From Microbispora sp. H13382 (GTDB lineage Bacteria > Actinomycetota > Actinomycetes > Streptosporangiales > Streptosporangiaceae), in contig NZ_JABBXA010000008.1 of NCBI RefSeq assembly GCF_014161445.1, positions 1 through 64,000 on the forward strand: a stretch of DNA of 64,000 bases, given 5' to 3'. A program made the position numbers and the translations under genes. Of this stretch, positions 7,577 through 15,833 are shown one piece after another. The notes beneath the pieces are model-generated. The model saw only the letters and a program-made list of their open reading frames with translations. It ran no database searches and was not told where the DNA came from. Each line of letters begins with the position of its first letter. The first letter of the stretch is position 1.

Positions 7577-8518
7577 TCAACCGGCCCAGGCGGCGAGGGT
7601 CCTGCCCTCGTCGTGGTGTCGCATGCGGGCCAGCGCCTCGCGCTCCAGCCGGCTCATCCACTGGTGCGGCACCCCCACCGTCTCGGCGGTCTGCCGCCGG
7701 GTCTGCTCCGCCGTGCCGTCGAGGCCGAACCGCAGCCGTACGATCAGCGCCTGACGGGGCGCGAGTGCGGCCCTGGCCGAGCGGAGCGCGTCCGTCAGGG
7801 CGGCCTGTTCCAGCGCCGCCTCCGGACGGGCCCATGTTGCGTGCTCCACCGGTTCGCTCTGCGGGGACGGATCGGGGGACGGAGGGCCGCCGGCCCGCCG
7901 GGCGTCGAGGGCGACGCAGTCGCGCGCGAGCAGCCGCCAGGCGAGCACGCGCTCCACCGGCCTCCCGAGTTCCTCGGCCAGGCGCTCCGCGGAGGGCTCG
8001 TGACCCGTCTCGCCCACGAGTTTCTCCTCGGCCCGGGCCAGCCGGTGCAACTCATCCCGGACGTGCCCGGGAATGCGGACGAGCCCGCTCGTTTCCTGCC
8101 CCTTCTGAATCGCCTTCCGGATCCACCAGGCGGCGCAGGTGGAGAAGCGGAACCCCCGGCTGTGGTCGAAGCGGTCCACCGCCTCGATGAGGCCGAGGTT
8201 GCCGTCCTGGATGATGTCGGGGAGCGACGCGCCCCGGTGGAGGTACCGCTTGGCCATCGACACCACCAGGCGGAGGTTGGCGCGGATGAGGTGGTCGCGT
8301 GCCCGCAGGCCGTCGGCGGCCAGGATCTCCAGCTCGGCCGCCTCCGGCCGGCCGGGGTCCTCGCCGAGCAGGTGGCGGGCGTACACGCCGGCCTCGATGC
8401 GCCGGGCCAGCTCGACCTCCTCCCGCGCGGTCAGCAGCGGGGTCCTGCCGATGCGAGACAGGTACGCATCCAGCAGGCCTGGCTCGAACGCTCCCGGGAT
8501 GTATCCGTGCTCGTCCAC
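7577..8518 (-). CDS. RNA polymerase sigma factor, sigma-70 group 2 (HrdB/RpoD-like)
   Basis: A 313-residue sigma factor. Region 1.2 is LLDAYLSRIGRTPLLTAREEVELARRIEAG. Region 2 covers RDHLIRANLRLVVSMAKRY, then LPDIIQDGNLGLIEAVDRFDHSRGFRFSTCAAWWIRKAI, which contains the -10 recognition helix and melting residues. Region 3 is VRIPGHVRDELHRLARAEEKL, and region 4 is ALAPRQALIVRLRFGLDG followed by an HTH. It lacks the long acidic region 1.1 of the principal sigma, so it is an alternative, non-essential type. It is divergent from hsp20 across a 303-bp gap, consistent with a stress role, though this is inference. Confidence 0.88.
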   Translation of the reverse strand: MDEHGYIPGAFEPGLLDAYLSRIGRTPLLTAREEVELARRIEAGVYARHLLGEDPGRPEAAELEILAADGLRARDHLIRANLRLVVSMAKRYLHRGASLPDIIQDGNLGLIEAVDRFDHSRGFRFSTCAAWWIRKAIQKGQETSGLVRIPGHVRDELHRLARAEEKLVGETGHEPSAERLAEELGRPVERVLAWRLLARDCVALDARRAGGPPSPDPSPQSEPVEHATWARPEAALEQAALTDALRSARAALAPRQALIVRLRFGLDGTAEQTRRQTAETVGVPHQWMSRLEREALARMRHHDEGRTLAAWAG

Positions 8519-8821
8519 CGTCGCTCCTCCAACCGCCGTGTGCGCGGGCCGCGTGCGGCACCTTCACGGTGACGCGGCGGCGAGCGTGGCGAACGCGGCG
8601 ATGGGCCTGGAACGGCGTGACGAACGTCCTCAGTCACCGCACGGCCGCCGGGACGCGGTGTCCGGGGCCGCGGGTGCGTCGCCGAAGGTCCCCACCGGAG
8701 GGGACCCACGGCCCGGTGGCGGCGGGTGGTTCGAGGTCCTTCGGCCGGGACGTCCGGCCCTGCCGGAGGGGAGGCGCCGGGTGTGTGCTTGAGGCGTCGT
8801 CATCGAGACAAGGAGGTCACG
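8519..8821. promoter_or_regulatory. Divergent control region between sigma factor and hsp20
   Basis: These 303 bp carry no gene. The clear element is a perfect 7-bp inverted repeat with a 6-nt spacer, GGTCCCC (8687-8693) and GGGGACC (8700-8706), a possible operator about 115 bp before hsp20. A strong ribosome site AAGGAGGT at 8810-8817 precedes the hsp20 ATG. I found no convincing HspR (HAIR) or CIRCE element. Confidence 0.4.
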
Positions 8822-9244
8822 ATGAACCTCACGGAGCGGAGCCAGGGCCGGTTCCCCTTCCCGGAACTGCTGGAACTGCTGGAGAGCCCGGTCTACGGGT
8901 TCCGGCCGTTCGGCCAGATCATCAGAGTCGAGGACCGCGTCGCGGACGGCCGCTACACGCTGCGGGCGGAGCTGCCCGGCATCGACCCCGACAAGGACCT
9001 CGAGGTCACCGTGGGCCACGGGATGCTCCACATCCGGGCCGAGAAGACCAAGGAGATCACGGACGCCAGAGAGCCGCGCCGCTCCGAGATCGCCTACGGC
9101 GCGTTCTCCCGCTCGGTCACGCTTCCCCCGACGGCCAAGGCCGAGGACGTGACGGCCGTCTACAAGGACGGAGTCCTGGAAATCACGGTCGGTCTGGAGG
9201 AGGAGAAGAAGACCGACGACCGCAGGATCCTCGTCCAGCACTGA
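8822..9244 (+). CDS. Hsp20/alpha-crystallin small heat-shock protein
   Basis: A 140-residue small heat-shock protein that holds unfolding proteins in soluble assemblies in the cytoplasm. The alpha-crystallin domain runs from about residue 35 to 135: IIRVEDRVADGRYTLRAELPGIDPDKDLEVTVGHGMLHIRAEK, then RSEIAYGAFSRSVTLPPTAKAEDVTAVYKDGVLEITVGL, with the conserved A-x-x-x-n-GVL motif. The C-terminus ends DDRRILVQH, an I-x-V-like tail. The start is set by AAGGAGGT 4 nt before the ATG at 8822; longer frames upstream lack a ribosome site. A 10-bp hairpin ends the gene. Confidence 0.9.
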   Translation: MNLTERSQGRFPFPELLELLESPVYGFRPFGQIIRVEDRVADGRYTLRAELPGIDPDKDLEVTVGHGMLHIRAEKTKEITDAREPRRSEIAYGAFSRSVTLPPTAKAEDVTAVYKDGVLEITVGLEEEKKTDDRRILVQH

Positions 9245-9286
9245 GCACGGGACACGGCATCGCGACCAGCGCGCGGCCGTAGGAGA

Positions 9287-9315
9287 TGGGCGGGGGAGCG
9301 CTCGGCCCCCGCCCA
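9287..9315. terminator. GC hairpin after hsp20, shared with the convergent kinase gene
   Basis: TGGGCGGGGG (9287-9296) pairs with CCCCCGCCCA (9306-9315) around a 9-nt loop, 43 bp after the hsp20 stop and 53 bp from the convergent kinase stop. No T-run, as is usual for actinomycetes. Confidence 0.65.
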
Positions 9316-9367
9316 AGCGCCGGACGCGCGACGGGTGCCGGCGGCCGGTCGCCGTCGGCCCGCAGCG

Positions 9368-10537
9368 TCATGTGAACCACTCAGTCACCGCGCGTCGCCT
9401 GGCTGCCAGAGGGCGGTGCGGATCTTTCCGTCGTCCCTGCCGATGACGAGGGCGGGTTTCCCGCCGAGGCGGCTGAGGGCGATCCGCATGACCCCGTGAC
9501 CGGGTTCGGAGCCAGGGTCTGCCGGCTGCCGTGAGGCTCCACGTCGGCGCCGTCTCCTCGGCCCGCACGTCATCCGTCTGCTCGTCATCGATCTGTTCGT
9601 CCTCCTCCGGCACGTCCTCCTCCGGCGTGGAAGGGGAGGGTGGAGGGCTTGCGGGTTCCGAGGGAGACGGCAGAGGGGAGGACACCGGCAGGGAAAGCAC
9701 GGTCGGTGTCGTGGCGGCGGGTGGCTGGACCTGAACGGCGGCCGGCATGTCGTCCGGCTCGGAGACGGAGTCCCGAGGGACGAGGGCGGCGGCCGCGAAC
9801 ACCGTGATGGCGCCGCCCGTCGCCACGATGCCTGCCGTCAACCCCCAGCGGGCGCGCGGCGGCCAGTGCACCCGATGGAGGAATGGCGACCTCCGGGTGA
9901 CGCGTAGCGTACGGCCGGGGTGGACGGCCGGAGCGGCGGCAGGACGTGCGGCGGACGCGGTCGCGTTCCGGGTGAGGGCGGAGAGGAGATCGGTGATGGC
10001 GGGCCGTTCCCCCGGGTCCTTGGCCAGACACCGGGCGAGCAGCGGACGGAGGAAGTCCGGCACACCGGTCAGGTCGGGACCCTCAGGGCCGAGCAGGATG
10101 TTGCGGGGTTTCAGATCTCGGTGCACGATGCCGGCCGCGTGGACGGCGGACAGCGCGGTGAGGGTGGCGAGCGCCAACCGCGTGAGCCCGCCCTCGTCCC
10201 TGGGTCCCTCCTGACGGACGAGCTCCTCGAGGGAGCCGCCGTCCACGAACTCGCTGACCACGTACGCCTGGCCCTCGGTGATGCCGGCGTCGAGCACCCG
10301 GGCGGTGCAGAAGGCCGCGACCCGCCGGGCGATGGCCGCCTCGCGCAGCAGCCGTTCCCGGTCGCCGGCGCTGAAACGGGCGTGCAGCACCTTGACGGCG
10401 ACCTTCCCGCCGCCAGGAGCGGTGCCCAGATACACCACTCTCTGCCCGCCCTGGCCGAGGACATCGGTGATCGTGTAGCCGCCGATCGTCCGCGGGTCGT
10501 TCGGCCTGAGCGGCTGCGTGTTCCCGGCGGGGCTCAC
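9368..10537 (-). CDS. Serine/threonine kinase remnant with internal loss of the catalytic core
   Basis: A 389-residue frame that starts as a normal membrane kinase: Gly-loop VLGQGGQRVVYLG (~residues 27-39), VAVKVLH with the ATP-site Lys, and HRDLKPRNILLG (catalytic loop). Directly after it the sequence jumps to PDFLRPLLARCLAKDPGERPAI, the end of the kinase domain. The DFG motif, activation loop and APE motif (about 100 residues) are absent with the frame kept. A transmembrane helix follows (about 228-251, WGLTAGIVATGGAITVFAA) and a Pro/Glu-rich stretch. Near the end the better-looking sequence (ALSRLGGKPALVIGRDDGKIRTALWQPGDAR, a propeller-repeat end) is in another frame, so a frameshift is likely too. 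Probably inactive. Confidence 0.65.
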   Translation of the reverse strand: MSPAGNTQPLRPNDPRTIGGYTITDVLGQGGQRVVYLGTAPGGGKVAVKVLHARFSAGDRERLLREAAIARRVAAFCTARVLDAGITEGQAYVVSEFVDGGSLEELVRQEGPRDEGGLTRLALATLTALSAVHAAGIVHRDLKPRNILLGPEGPDLTGVPDFLRPLLARCLAKDPGERPAITDLLSALTRNATASAARPAAAPAVHPGRTLRVTRRSPFLHRVHWPPRARWGLTAGIVATGGAITVFAAAALVPRDSVSEPDDMPAAVQVQPPAATTPTVLSLPVSSPLPSPSEPASPPPSPSTPEEDVPEEDEQIDDEQTDDVRAEETAPTWSLTAAGRPWLRTRSRGHADRPQPPRRETRPRHRQGRRKDPHRPLAARRRAVTEWFT

Positions 10538-10585
10538 GGCTCGCTGTCCGACGGGCCGGCCGAACCCCGGCTCTGGGCCGGCAAC

Positions 10586-10687
10586 TCAGTCCTCGACAGA
10601 CAGCGCCGCGCGGAGGGCGGCGGCACGGTGGAAGAGTTCGGGGTGCGCCGCAGCCAGGTCCTGGTACTGAGGGATGACTATTGACAT
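10586..10687 (-). CDS. Possible 33-residue gene remnant
   Basis: A short frame beginning MSIVIPQYQDLAAAHPELF and ending ALSVED, just upstream of the kinase remnant on the same strand. The composition is protein-like and free of the Arg/Pro bias of shadow frames. I do not recognise the family, and it may be a leftover C-terminus. The remaining bases of the 10538-10825 gap show nothing definite. Confidence 0.2.
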   Translation of the reverse strand: MSIVIPQYQDLAAAHPELFHRAAALRAALSVED

Positions 10688-10825
10688 GTCCGCAGGACAT
10701 CTCCAACCAGCGTGGAACGTGACAACGTCCAGATCATGGCGCAATCCGGACAGAGTTGTATAGATCAATCCCGGCGGGGACTTCAGCAGCACGATCAGTG
10801 CGCTTTCACGCGCTGGACCCCCGCG

Positions 10826-11452
10826 TCACGGCTCGTGTGCTGGCGAGGTCACATAGGCGATCGGGCCGCCCGAGGTGGATCTGAGCCGCTTGCCGAGAAC
10901 GAGATCGGCGATCCGCAGGTCCTCGGGTGAGCCGCTCCGGACCGTGTTGACAGGAGTGTCGAGGTCGGTGATGTAGCCGGCCAGCCGTGCGTAGAAACGG
11001 TGACGCGTCAGCCCGTCGCCGGTCAACTTGCTGTCCCAGTCGCCCAGACCCGTCAGTACCGCCACGACGAAGCCGCCGAGCGTCACGGGTAGAACGCCGG
11101 CCCGCGCGATCTTCTCCGGGTTGCCCACCCACCAGCCACGGAGCGCCTCCAGCAGGTGCTCGGGTGCCAGATCGGCATGGAAGCCGATGTAGGGCCGATC
11201 CTCGTCAGGGACCGGCTTCGCCACGTCGACGCGCAGCACCGCCATGGTGTTCGTATGCGCGGCCGTGGGCAGAAGGAGGCGCGGTGTCACATGAGAGCGA
11301 TCAGCGATGCGCCGCGCCACATGCTCAGGGACGACAGGCGTGGCGCCGGGAGGACCGGACACAGGGAGCAGGCCCGCTGCCGCGACTTTGCGCAAAGCGG
11401 CGAGCGAGATGCCGAAGCGATCCGCGGCCTGCCGCAGAGTGATGAGGGTCAT
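10826..11452 (-). CDS. Helix-turn-helix protein of unknown function
   Basis: A 208-residue protein. Residues 1-50 (MTLITLRQAADRFGISLAAL, then a wing-like segment VVPEHVARRIADR) resemble a MerR/excisionase-type winged HTH. The rest (ending LRSTSGGPIAYVTSPAHEP) is not recognised; it contains YIGFHADLAPEHLLEALRGWWVGNPEKIARAG. It begins 11 bp after the stop of the ADP-ribosylglycohydrolase on the same strand, so the two are an operon. A regulatory or DNA-binding role is inferred only from the N-terminal motif. Confidence 0.6.
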   Translation of the reverse strand: MTLITLRQAADRFGISLAALRKVAAAGLLPVSGPPGATPVVPEHVARRIADRSHVTPRLLLPTAAHTNTMAVLRVDVAKPVPDEDRPYIGFHADLAPEHLLEALRGWWVGNPEKIARAGVLPVTLGGFVVAVLTGLGDWDSKLTGDGLTRHRFYARLAGYITDLDTPVNTVRSGSPEDLRIADLVLGKRLRSTSGGPIAYVTSPAHEP

Positions 11453-11463
11453 GGCCTGGCGGG

Positions 11464-12570
11464 TCAGCAGCCGGGGTACTTGCCGCGGGGGAGGCGGCCG
11501 CCGGTGAACTCGGCGGTGAAGTCGTCGGCGAGCTCGACGACGGTGTCCCTGCCCTCCAGCCGGGACAGCCAGCGCTGGGGGAGGGCCGACTCTCCGTGCA
11601 CCGTACCGAGCAGGTTGCCGCAGAGGGAGCCGGTCGAGTCGCTGTCGCCGGAGTGGTTGACCGCGAGCAGCAGCGCCCGCTCGATGTCGTCGCCGCTCAC
11701 CAGCGCGCAGTAGACCGCGATCGCGAGCGCCTCCTCCGCCACCCATCCGCCGCCGAGCGTCTCCACCGTCTCGGGCGAGGGCTCCGCCGTACCGGTCAGG
11801 GCGACCGCCGCCTCGATCGCGGCGGTGGTCTCCTCGTGCGCGGGCCGCTCGCCGAGCAGTGCGAGGGCGTCGTGGACGGCCTCCTCGAGCGGCGCGCCCG
11901 CGGCCAGGAGGCAGATCAGCGCGGCGAAGGCCCCGGCCGCCAGATACCCGGTGGGGTGCCCGTGCGTGATCTGCGCGGAGTCGGCCGCGAGCGTGAAGGC
12001 CTCCCGCGGGTCGCGGGTGGCCAGTCCGAAGGGGGCGGAACGCATGACGGTGCCGCAGCCCTTGGAGCCGGGATTGACCGGGCCGGGCATGCCGGGGGCG
12101 GCGAGCGGGCCGGGGCCCGCGCGTAGCCCGGACATGCAGGCGTTGCCGGGCGCACGGCGGGAGTACAGCCAGGCCTGCTCGCGCAGCCGCCCGGTGCGCA
12201 CGAGGTCGTCCGCGGGCGGCGGCACGCGATGCTCCTGGGTGTCCAGCCAGCGCAGGTAGGCGTGGCGCATCACCTGCACCTCGCCGCCGCCGACGCCCCT
12301 CTCCCCGACGCGTACGTGGGCGCGGATCAGCCCCTCGACGGTGAACAACGTCATCTGGGTGTCGTCGGTGACCCGGCCGGTCGTGCCATCCCAGTCGGGC
12401 GCGAGGTCGGTCAGCCCCGCTTGACCGTGATCGCGGCGGATTGAAGTGATCGAGTCGAACTCGACGGGGGCGCCGAGGGCGTCGCCGATCGCCCCACCCA
12501 GCAGACATCCGCGCACCCGTGCACCGAACGGAACATCTCTCACGATGTGCACCGTAGCGGGCCAGGGCAC
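11464..12570 (-). CDS. ADP-ribosylglycohydrolase family protein
   Basis: A 368-residue protein of the ARH/DraG fold that hydrolyses ADP-ribose from proteins, nucleic acids or small molecules using two Mg ions. The metal-binding motifs are clear: GRVTDDTQMTLF (~residue 66) and the C-terminal NHSGDSDSTGSLCGNLLG. The N-terminus RVRGCLLGGAIGDALGAP is the family signature. The GTG start at 12570 is supported by AGAGGGG 7 nt upstream; a GTG at 12543 is the alternative. It is followed by the small HTH gene. The target cannot be deduced. Confidence 0.85.
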   Translation of the reverse strand: MPWPATVHIVRDVPFGARVRGCLLGGAIGDALGAPVEFDSITSIRRDHGQAGLTDLAPDWDGTTGRVTDDTQMTLFTVEGLIRAHVRVGERGVGGGEVQVMRHAYLRWLDTQEHRVPPPADDLVRTGRLREQAWLYSRRAPGNACMSGLRAGPGPLAAPGMPGPVNPGSKGCGTVMRSAPFGLATRDPREAFTLAADSAQITHGHPTGYLAAGAFAALICLLAAGAPLEEAVHDALALLGERPAHEETTAAIEAAVALTGTAEPSPETVETLGGGWVAEEALAIAVYCALVSGDDIERALLLAVNHSGDSDSTGSLCGNLLGTVHGESALPQRWLSRLEGRDTVVELADDFTAEFTGGRLPRGKYPGC

Positions 12571-12616
12571 TCGAAAACCCCTCTTGTCGAAAGATCGCCG
12601 ATCGGATAGGAACGGT

Positions 12617-12652
12617 GCTCACCTCGTACTCGGGCCGGAACGCGAGGTGAGC
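12617..12652. promoter_or_regulatory. 10-bp inverted repeat before the deacetylase-transporter operon
   Basis: GCTCACCTCG (12617-12626) and CGAGGTGAGC (12643-12652) are perfect arms with a 16-nt spacer, 45 bp upstream of the ATG at 12698 and between two divergent genes. Could be an operator or a leader hairpin. Confidence 0.45.
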
Positions 12653-12697
12653 GTGAGCGGGAACCGGCACCGGCCTCACGGCGTCCGGAGAAGGGAA

Positions 12698-13606
12698 ATG
12701 GGACATCACGTGAACCTCGCGCAACGGCTCGGCGCCGGGCCGGAAGACCGGCTGCTGATCGTGAACGCCGACGACTACGGCATGTGCCGGGCGGCGAACA
12801 CCGGCATCGCCTCCCTGCTCGCCGCCCGCGCCATCAGCTCGGCGACCCTCATGACGCCGTGCCCGTGGGCTCCCGACGCGGTCCGTACGGCTGTCGCGGG
12901 CGGCTACGACGTGGGCGTCCACCTGACGTTCACCAGCGAGTGGGAGGGATACCGGTGGGGGCCGGTGACCCGCGACCGCGCGGTGTCCTCACTCGTGGAC
13001 GACGCCGGCTACTTCCCAGCCGACTGCCGCACGGTGGAGGAGCGGGCCGACCCCGAGGAGGTACGCGCGGAGATCGACGCGCAGATCCGCAGGGCCGTCG
13101 CCCTCGGCCTCGACCCGTCGCACGCCGACAACCACATGGGCAGCCTGTACGGCCTCGCCACGGGCAGGGACTTCCTCGACGTGGTCTTCGCGGCGTGCGC
13201 CGAGCACGGCCTGCCGTTCCGGCTGCCCCGGACTCTCGACGGCATGGGCCTGCCGGAGGAGCTGGAGCCGTTCGCGCGGGCCAGGGCCGAGGCCGCCGAC
13301 GCGGCGGGCGTGGTGATCCTCGACCGGCTGTGGACGCTGCCCTTCGAACTGGCCGAGGGGGAGACGTACGAAACGGTCCGGGACGACATGGCCGGTCTGA
13401 TCCGGGCGTTGCGTCCCGGGGTCACCGAGATCTACATCCACCCGTTCGAGGACACCGGAGAGCTCCGGCAGATCATGCCGCACCACGCGAAACGCGGCAT
13501 GGAGCTGCGCCTGTTCACCGATCCGGAGGTCCGCCGCGCCATCGCGGAGGAGGGCGTCCGGCTCATCGGATGGTCCGACTTGCGCACGCTGCAGAGAACC
13601 CGATGA
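12698..13606 (+). CDS. ChbG/YdjC-family carbohydrate deacetylase
   Basis: A 302-residue protein with the YdjC-like fold. LLIVNADDYGMC near residue 17 carries the Asp pair that binds the metal and catalyses; GYDVGVHLTF and the HADNHMG motif supply the metal-binding His residues. Members remove acetyl groups from N-acetylated oligosaccharides such as diacetylchitobiose. ATG 12698 is preceded by GGAGAAGGG. It is coupled to the GPH transporter by an ATGA overlap, suggesting imported acetylated sugars are its substrates (inference). Confidence 0.85.
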   Translation: MGHHVNLAQRLGAGPEDRLLIVNADDYGMCRAANTGIASLLAARAISSATLMTPCPWAPDAVRTAVAGGYDVGVHLTFTSEWEGYRWGPVTRDRAVSSLVDDAGYFPADCRTVEERADPEEVRAEIDAQIRRAVALGLDPSHADNHMGSLYGLATGRDFLDVVFAACAEHGLPFRLPRTLDGMGLPEELEPFARARAEAADAAGVVILDRLWTLPFELAEGETYETVRDDMAGLIRALRPGVTEIYIHPFEDTGELRQIMPHHAKRGMELRLFTDPEVRRAIAEEGVRLIGWSDLRTLQRTR

Positions 13607-14931
13607 AGGCCTCGATGAGGCGCGGTCAGGTGCTGGCCTACGGTGCGGGCAACCTGTCGGTCAACCTGCTCAGCCAGGCGTTCGCGACCTTCGCCACCTT
13701 CTACTACGTGGACCACCTGGGGGTCGACCCGTCGCTCATCGGCGTCGCCATGGTGATCCACGGCATCGTCAACGCGCTGCTCAACCCGCTCGTGGGGCAC
13801 GTCTCCGACCGGACGCGCACGCGCTGGGGCAGGCGGGTGCCGTACATCGCGATCGGCATGGCGCCGCTGGCCGCGTCGTTCACCATGATCTGGATCCCGC
13901 TGGTGGACGGCGCGACCCCGAGATTCTGGTATTTCCTGATCGCGGTCCTCGTCTACGACGTGCTGTTCGTCGTCGTGGTCCTGAACTACGTGGCGCTGTT
14001 CCCCGAGATGTTCACCACCATCGCCGAACGGGCCGCCGCCGCGTCGTGGCGGCAGATGTTCGCCATCGTCGGCATGATCGTCGGCGTCGCCGCCGCGCCC
14101 CTGCTGTACGGCGCGATCGGATGGGCCGCGATGGGCGTGTCCTTCGGCGTCGTCGCGCTGGCCTTCTTCGCGCTGTCGCTGCGCGGCTCGGCCGAGCGAA
14201 CCCACGTGGAGGGCGAGAGGTTCGGGTTCCTCACCGCGCTCCGCCACACCCTGGCCAACCGCGCCTTCGTCACCTACGTCACGGGCAGCTTCCTGCTGCA
14301 GCTCACGTTCGCCCTGCTGCAGGCGGGCATCCCGTTCTTCACCAAGTACGCCCTGGGCGAGGCCGACTCCGCCAACACCGTCATCCTGGGCGCGGTGTTC
14401 GTCACCGCGTTCCCGATGGTCTACGTGTGGAGCCGGGTCACCACCCGCCTCGGCCCGCGGCGGGCGATCCTCGCCGCGATCGTCGTGTACGGCGTGGCGC
14501 TCGTGCCGTTCCTGCTCGTCGGGACCCTCGCCCTCGCGGCGGTCACCGGGGCCGCGGTCGGGGTCGGTATCGCGGGCATGCTGGTCCTCCTGGAGATCCT
14601 GCTCGCCGAGGTGATCGACGACGACGAGCACAGGACGGGCGCCCGGCGCGAGGGGATGTACTTCGGCATGAACGGGTTCATCGTCCGCTGGGCGGTGTCC
14701 CTGCAGGCGGTGATCATCACCGTCGTGCTGTCCCGCTCGGGCTATCAGAATGGGGCCGCGGTCCAGCCCGGCTCCGTCGTGACAGGCGTCCGGCTGATGA
14801 TGGGCCTGGTGCCCCTGGCGGTTCTGGCGGTGGCCTTCGGCTGCTTCCTGCTCTACCCGCTGCGCGACGGCGTGTCGCACCGTTCTCCGGCTTCAGCTCG
14901 GGATTCCGCCGCGAGGCGCCCGTCGTCGTGA
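13603..14931 (+). CDS. GPH-family sugar symporter (MFS)
   Basis: A 442-residue membrane protein with about 12 hydrophobic segments. The loop after helix 2 reads LVGHVSDRTRTRWGRRVPYI, the signature of the glycoside-pentoside-hexuronide:cation symporters (MelB/XynB type). AERAAAASWRQMFA and the cytoplasmic DDDEHRTGARREGMYFGMNGF loop are also typical. It would import a glycoside with Na+ or H+. Its ATG overlaps the stop of the deacetylase gene, so both act together on one sugar; the sugar is not identified. The last ~20 residues (HRSPASARDSAARRPSS) are a loose tail. Confidence 0.88.
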   Translation: MKASMRRGQVLAYGAGNLSVNLLSQAFATFATFYYVDHLGVDPSLIGVAMVIHGIVNALLNPLVGHVSDRTRTRWGRRVPYIAIGMAPLAASFTMIWIPLVDGATPRFWYFLIAVLVYDVLFVVVVLNYVALFPEMFTTIAERAAAASWRQMFAIVGMIVGVAAAPLLYGAIGWAAMGVSFGVVALAFFALSLRGSAERTHVEGERFGFLTALRHTLANRAFVTYVTGSFLLQLTFALLQAGIPFFTKYALGEADSANTVILGAVFVTAFPMVYVWSRVTTRLGPRRAILAAIVVYGVALVPFLLVGTLALAAVTGAAVGVGIAGMLVLLEILLAEVIDDDEHRTGARREGMYFGMNGFIVRWAVSLQAVIITVVLSRSGYQNGAAVQPGSVVTGVRLMMGLVPLAVLAVAFGCFLLYPLRDGVSHRSPASARDSAARRPSS

Positions 14932-14972
14932 CCGGCCGCTGCCTGCGACCGCCGGGTGGTCAGCGGTCGCCG

Positions 14973-15812
14973 TCAGGCCGCTGCCGAGCCGAAAGCCGCC
15001 GCACGGTGGGCGACCCATTGGGCGTAGGTGAACGCCGGCCTTCCGGTGACCTGCTCGACCGCGGGCGAGATCTCCGCGGTCCTGCCGTCTCTCGCGGCCA
15101 GGATGTCGAGGAGCTCGTCGACCACCGGCGCGGGCATGCCATGACGCAGCAGCTGCTCCTTGACCTGTTCTCGCGGCACCTCCTCGAACCGCAACGGCCG
15201 CCCGATCGTCGCGGCGATGATGCGCACGCGCTCGATCTGCGTCAGCGACTGCGGTCCGGTGAGCACGTACGCCTCACCGGCACGCCGGTCGAGAAGGGCG
15301 CGGACGGCGACCGCGGCGATGTCGCGTGGATCGACCGGAGCCGTCGCGGCACCGCCGTACACCCCGCGCACGACCCCGCCGCCCGCGATCTGCGGCGCCC
15401 AGGCCAGGTCGTTGGTCATGAACGCGTCGGGCCGTACGAAGGTCCACGGCAGCCCCGACGCGGCGACGGCATGTTCGACCCGCAGGTGCTGTTCGCCGAT
15501 CAACCCGGGTGTGGGGAACGTGACGGCCGACGACGACAGCAGCACGACATGCCGCAGGCCGGTCCGCCGCGCCGTGTCGAGGAATCCGCCGACACCGGTG
15601 AAGACGGGGAACAGGAACGCCCGCTCGACGCCGGACAGCGCCGCCGGCAGGGTTTCCGGCCGGGTCAGGTCGCCGGCCATGACTTCGACGCCGTCCGGAA
15701 AGGAACGACCACCGCGGTCACGGGTCATGACGCGTACCTTCTGGCCCGCGTCGAGCAGTTGACGGACGACGTTGGCGCCGATGTTTCCGGCGCCACCGGT
15801 GACCAGGATCAT
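14973..15812 (-). CDS. NmrA-like NAD(P)-binding protein (atypical SDR)
   Basis: A 279-residue protein opening MILVTGGAGNIGANVVRQLL, the NAD(P) loop of NmrA-type atypical SDRs; no YxxxK catalytic pair is evident. VMAGDLTRPETLPAAL, LLSSSAV and FVRPDAFMTN follow as in the family. It lies 21 bp downstream of the SigJ-type sigma gene on the same strand. ECF41 sigma factors are commonly paired with carboxymuconolactone decarboxylases, oxidoreductases or epimerases, and this gene fits that partner role. Likely substrate: a small reactive metabolite, unknown. Confidence 0.87.
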   Translation of the reverse strand: MILVTGGAGNIGANVVRQLLDAGQKVRVMTRDRGGRSFPDGVEVMAGDLTRPETLPAALSGVERAFLFPVFTGVGGFLDTARRTGLRHVVLLSSSAVTFPTPGLIGEQHLRVEHAVAASGLPWTFVRPDAFMTNDLAWAPQIAGGGVVRGVYGGAATAPVDPRDIAAVAVRALLDRRAGEAYVLTGPQSLTQIERVRIIAATIGRPLRFEEVPREQVKEQLLRHGMPAPVVDELLDILAARDGRTAEISPAVEQVTGRPAFTYAQWVAHRAAAFGSAAA

Positions 15813-15833
15813 GGTGGACTTCCTTCTCTTCTC

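Noticed and set aside
8791..8815. HspR (HAIR) site before hsp20
   Set aside because: CTTGAGG at 8789-8795 resembles one half-site, but the second half does not match.
12446..12697. N-terminal extension of the ChbG-type deacetylase
   Set aside because: No ribosome site and no family sequence; ATG 12698 has GGAGAAGGG and begins just before the conserved NADDYG block.
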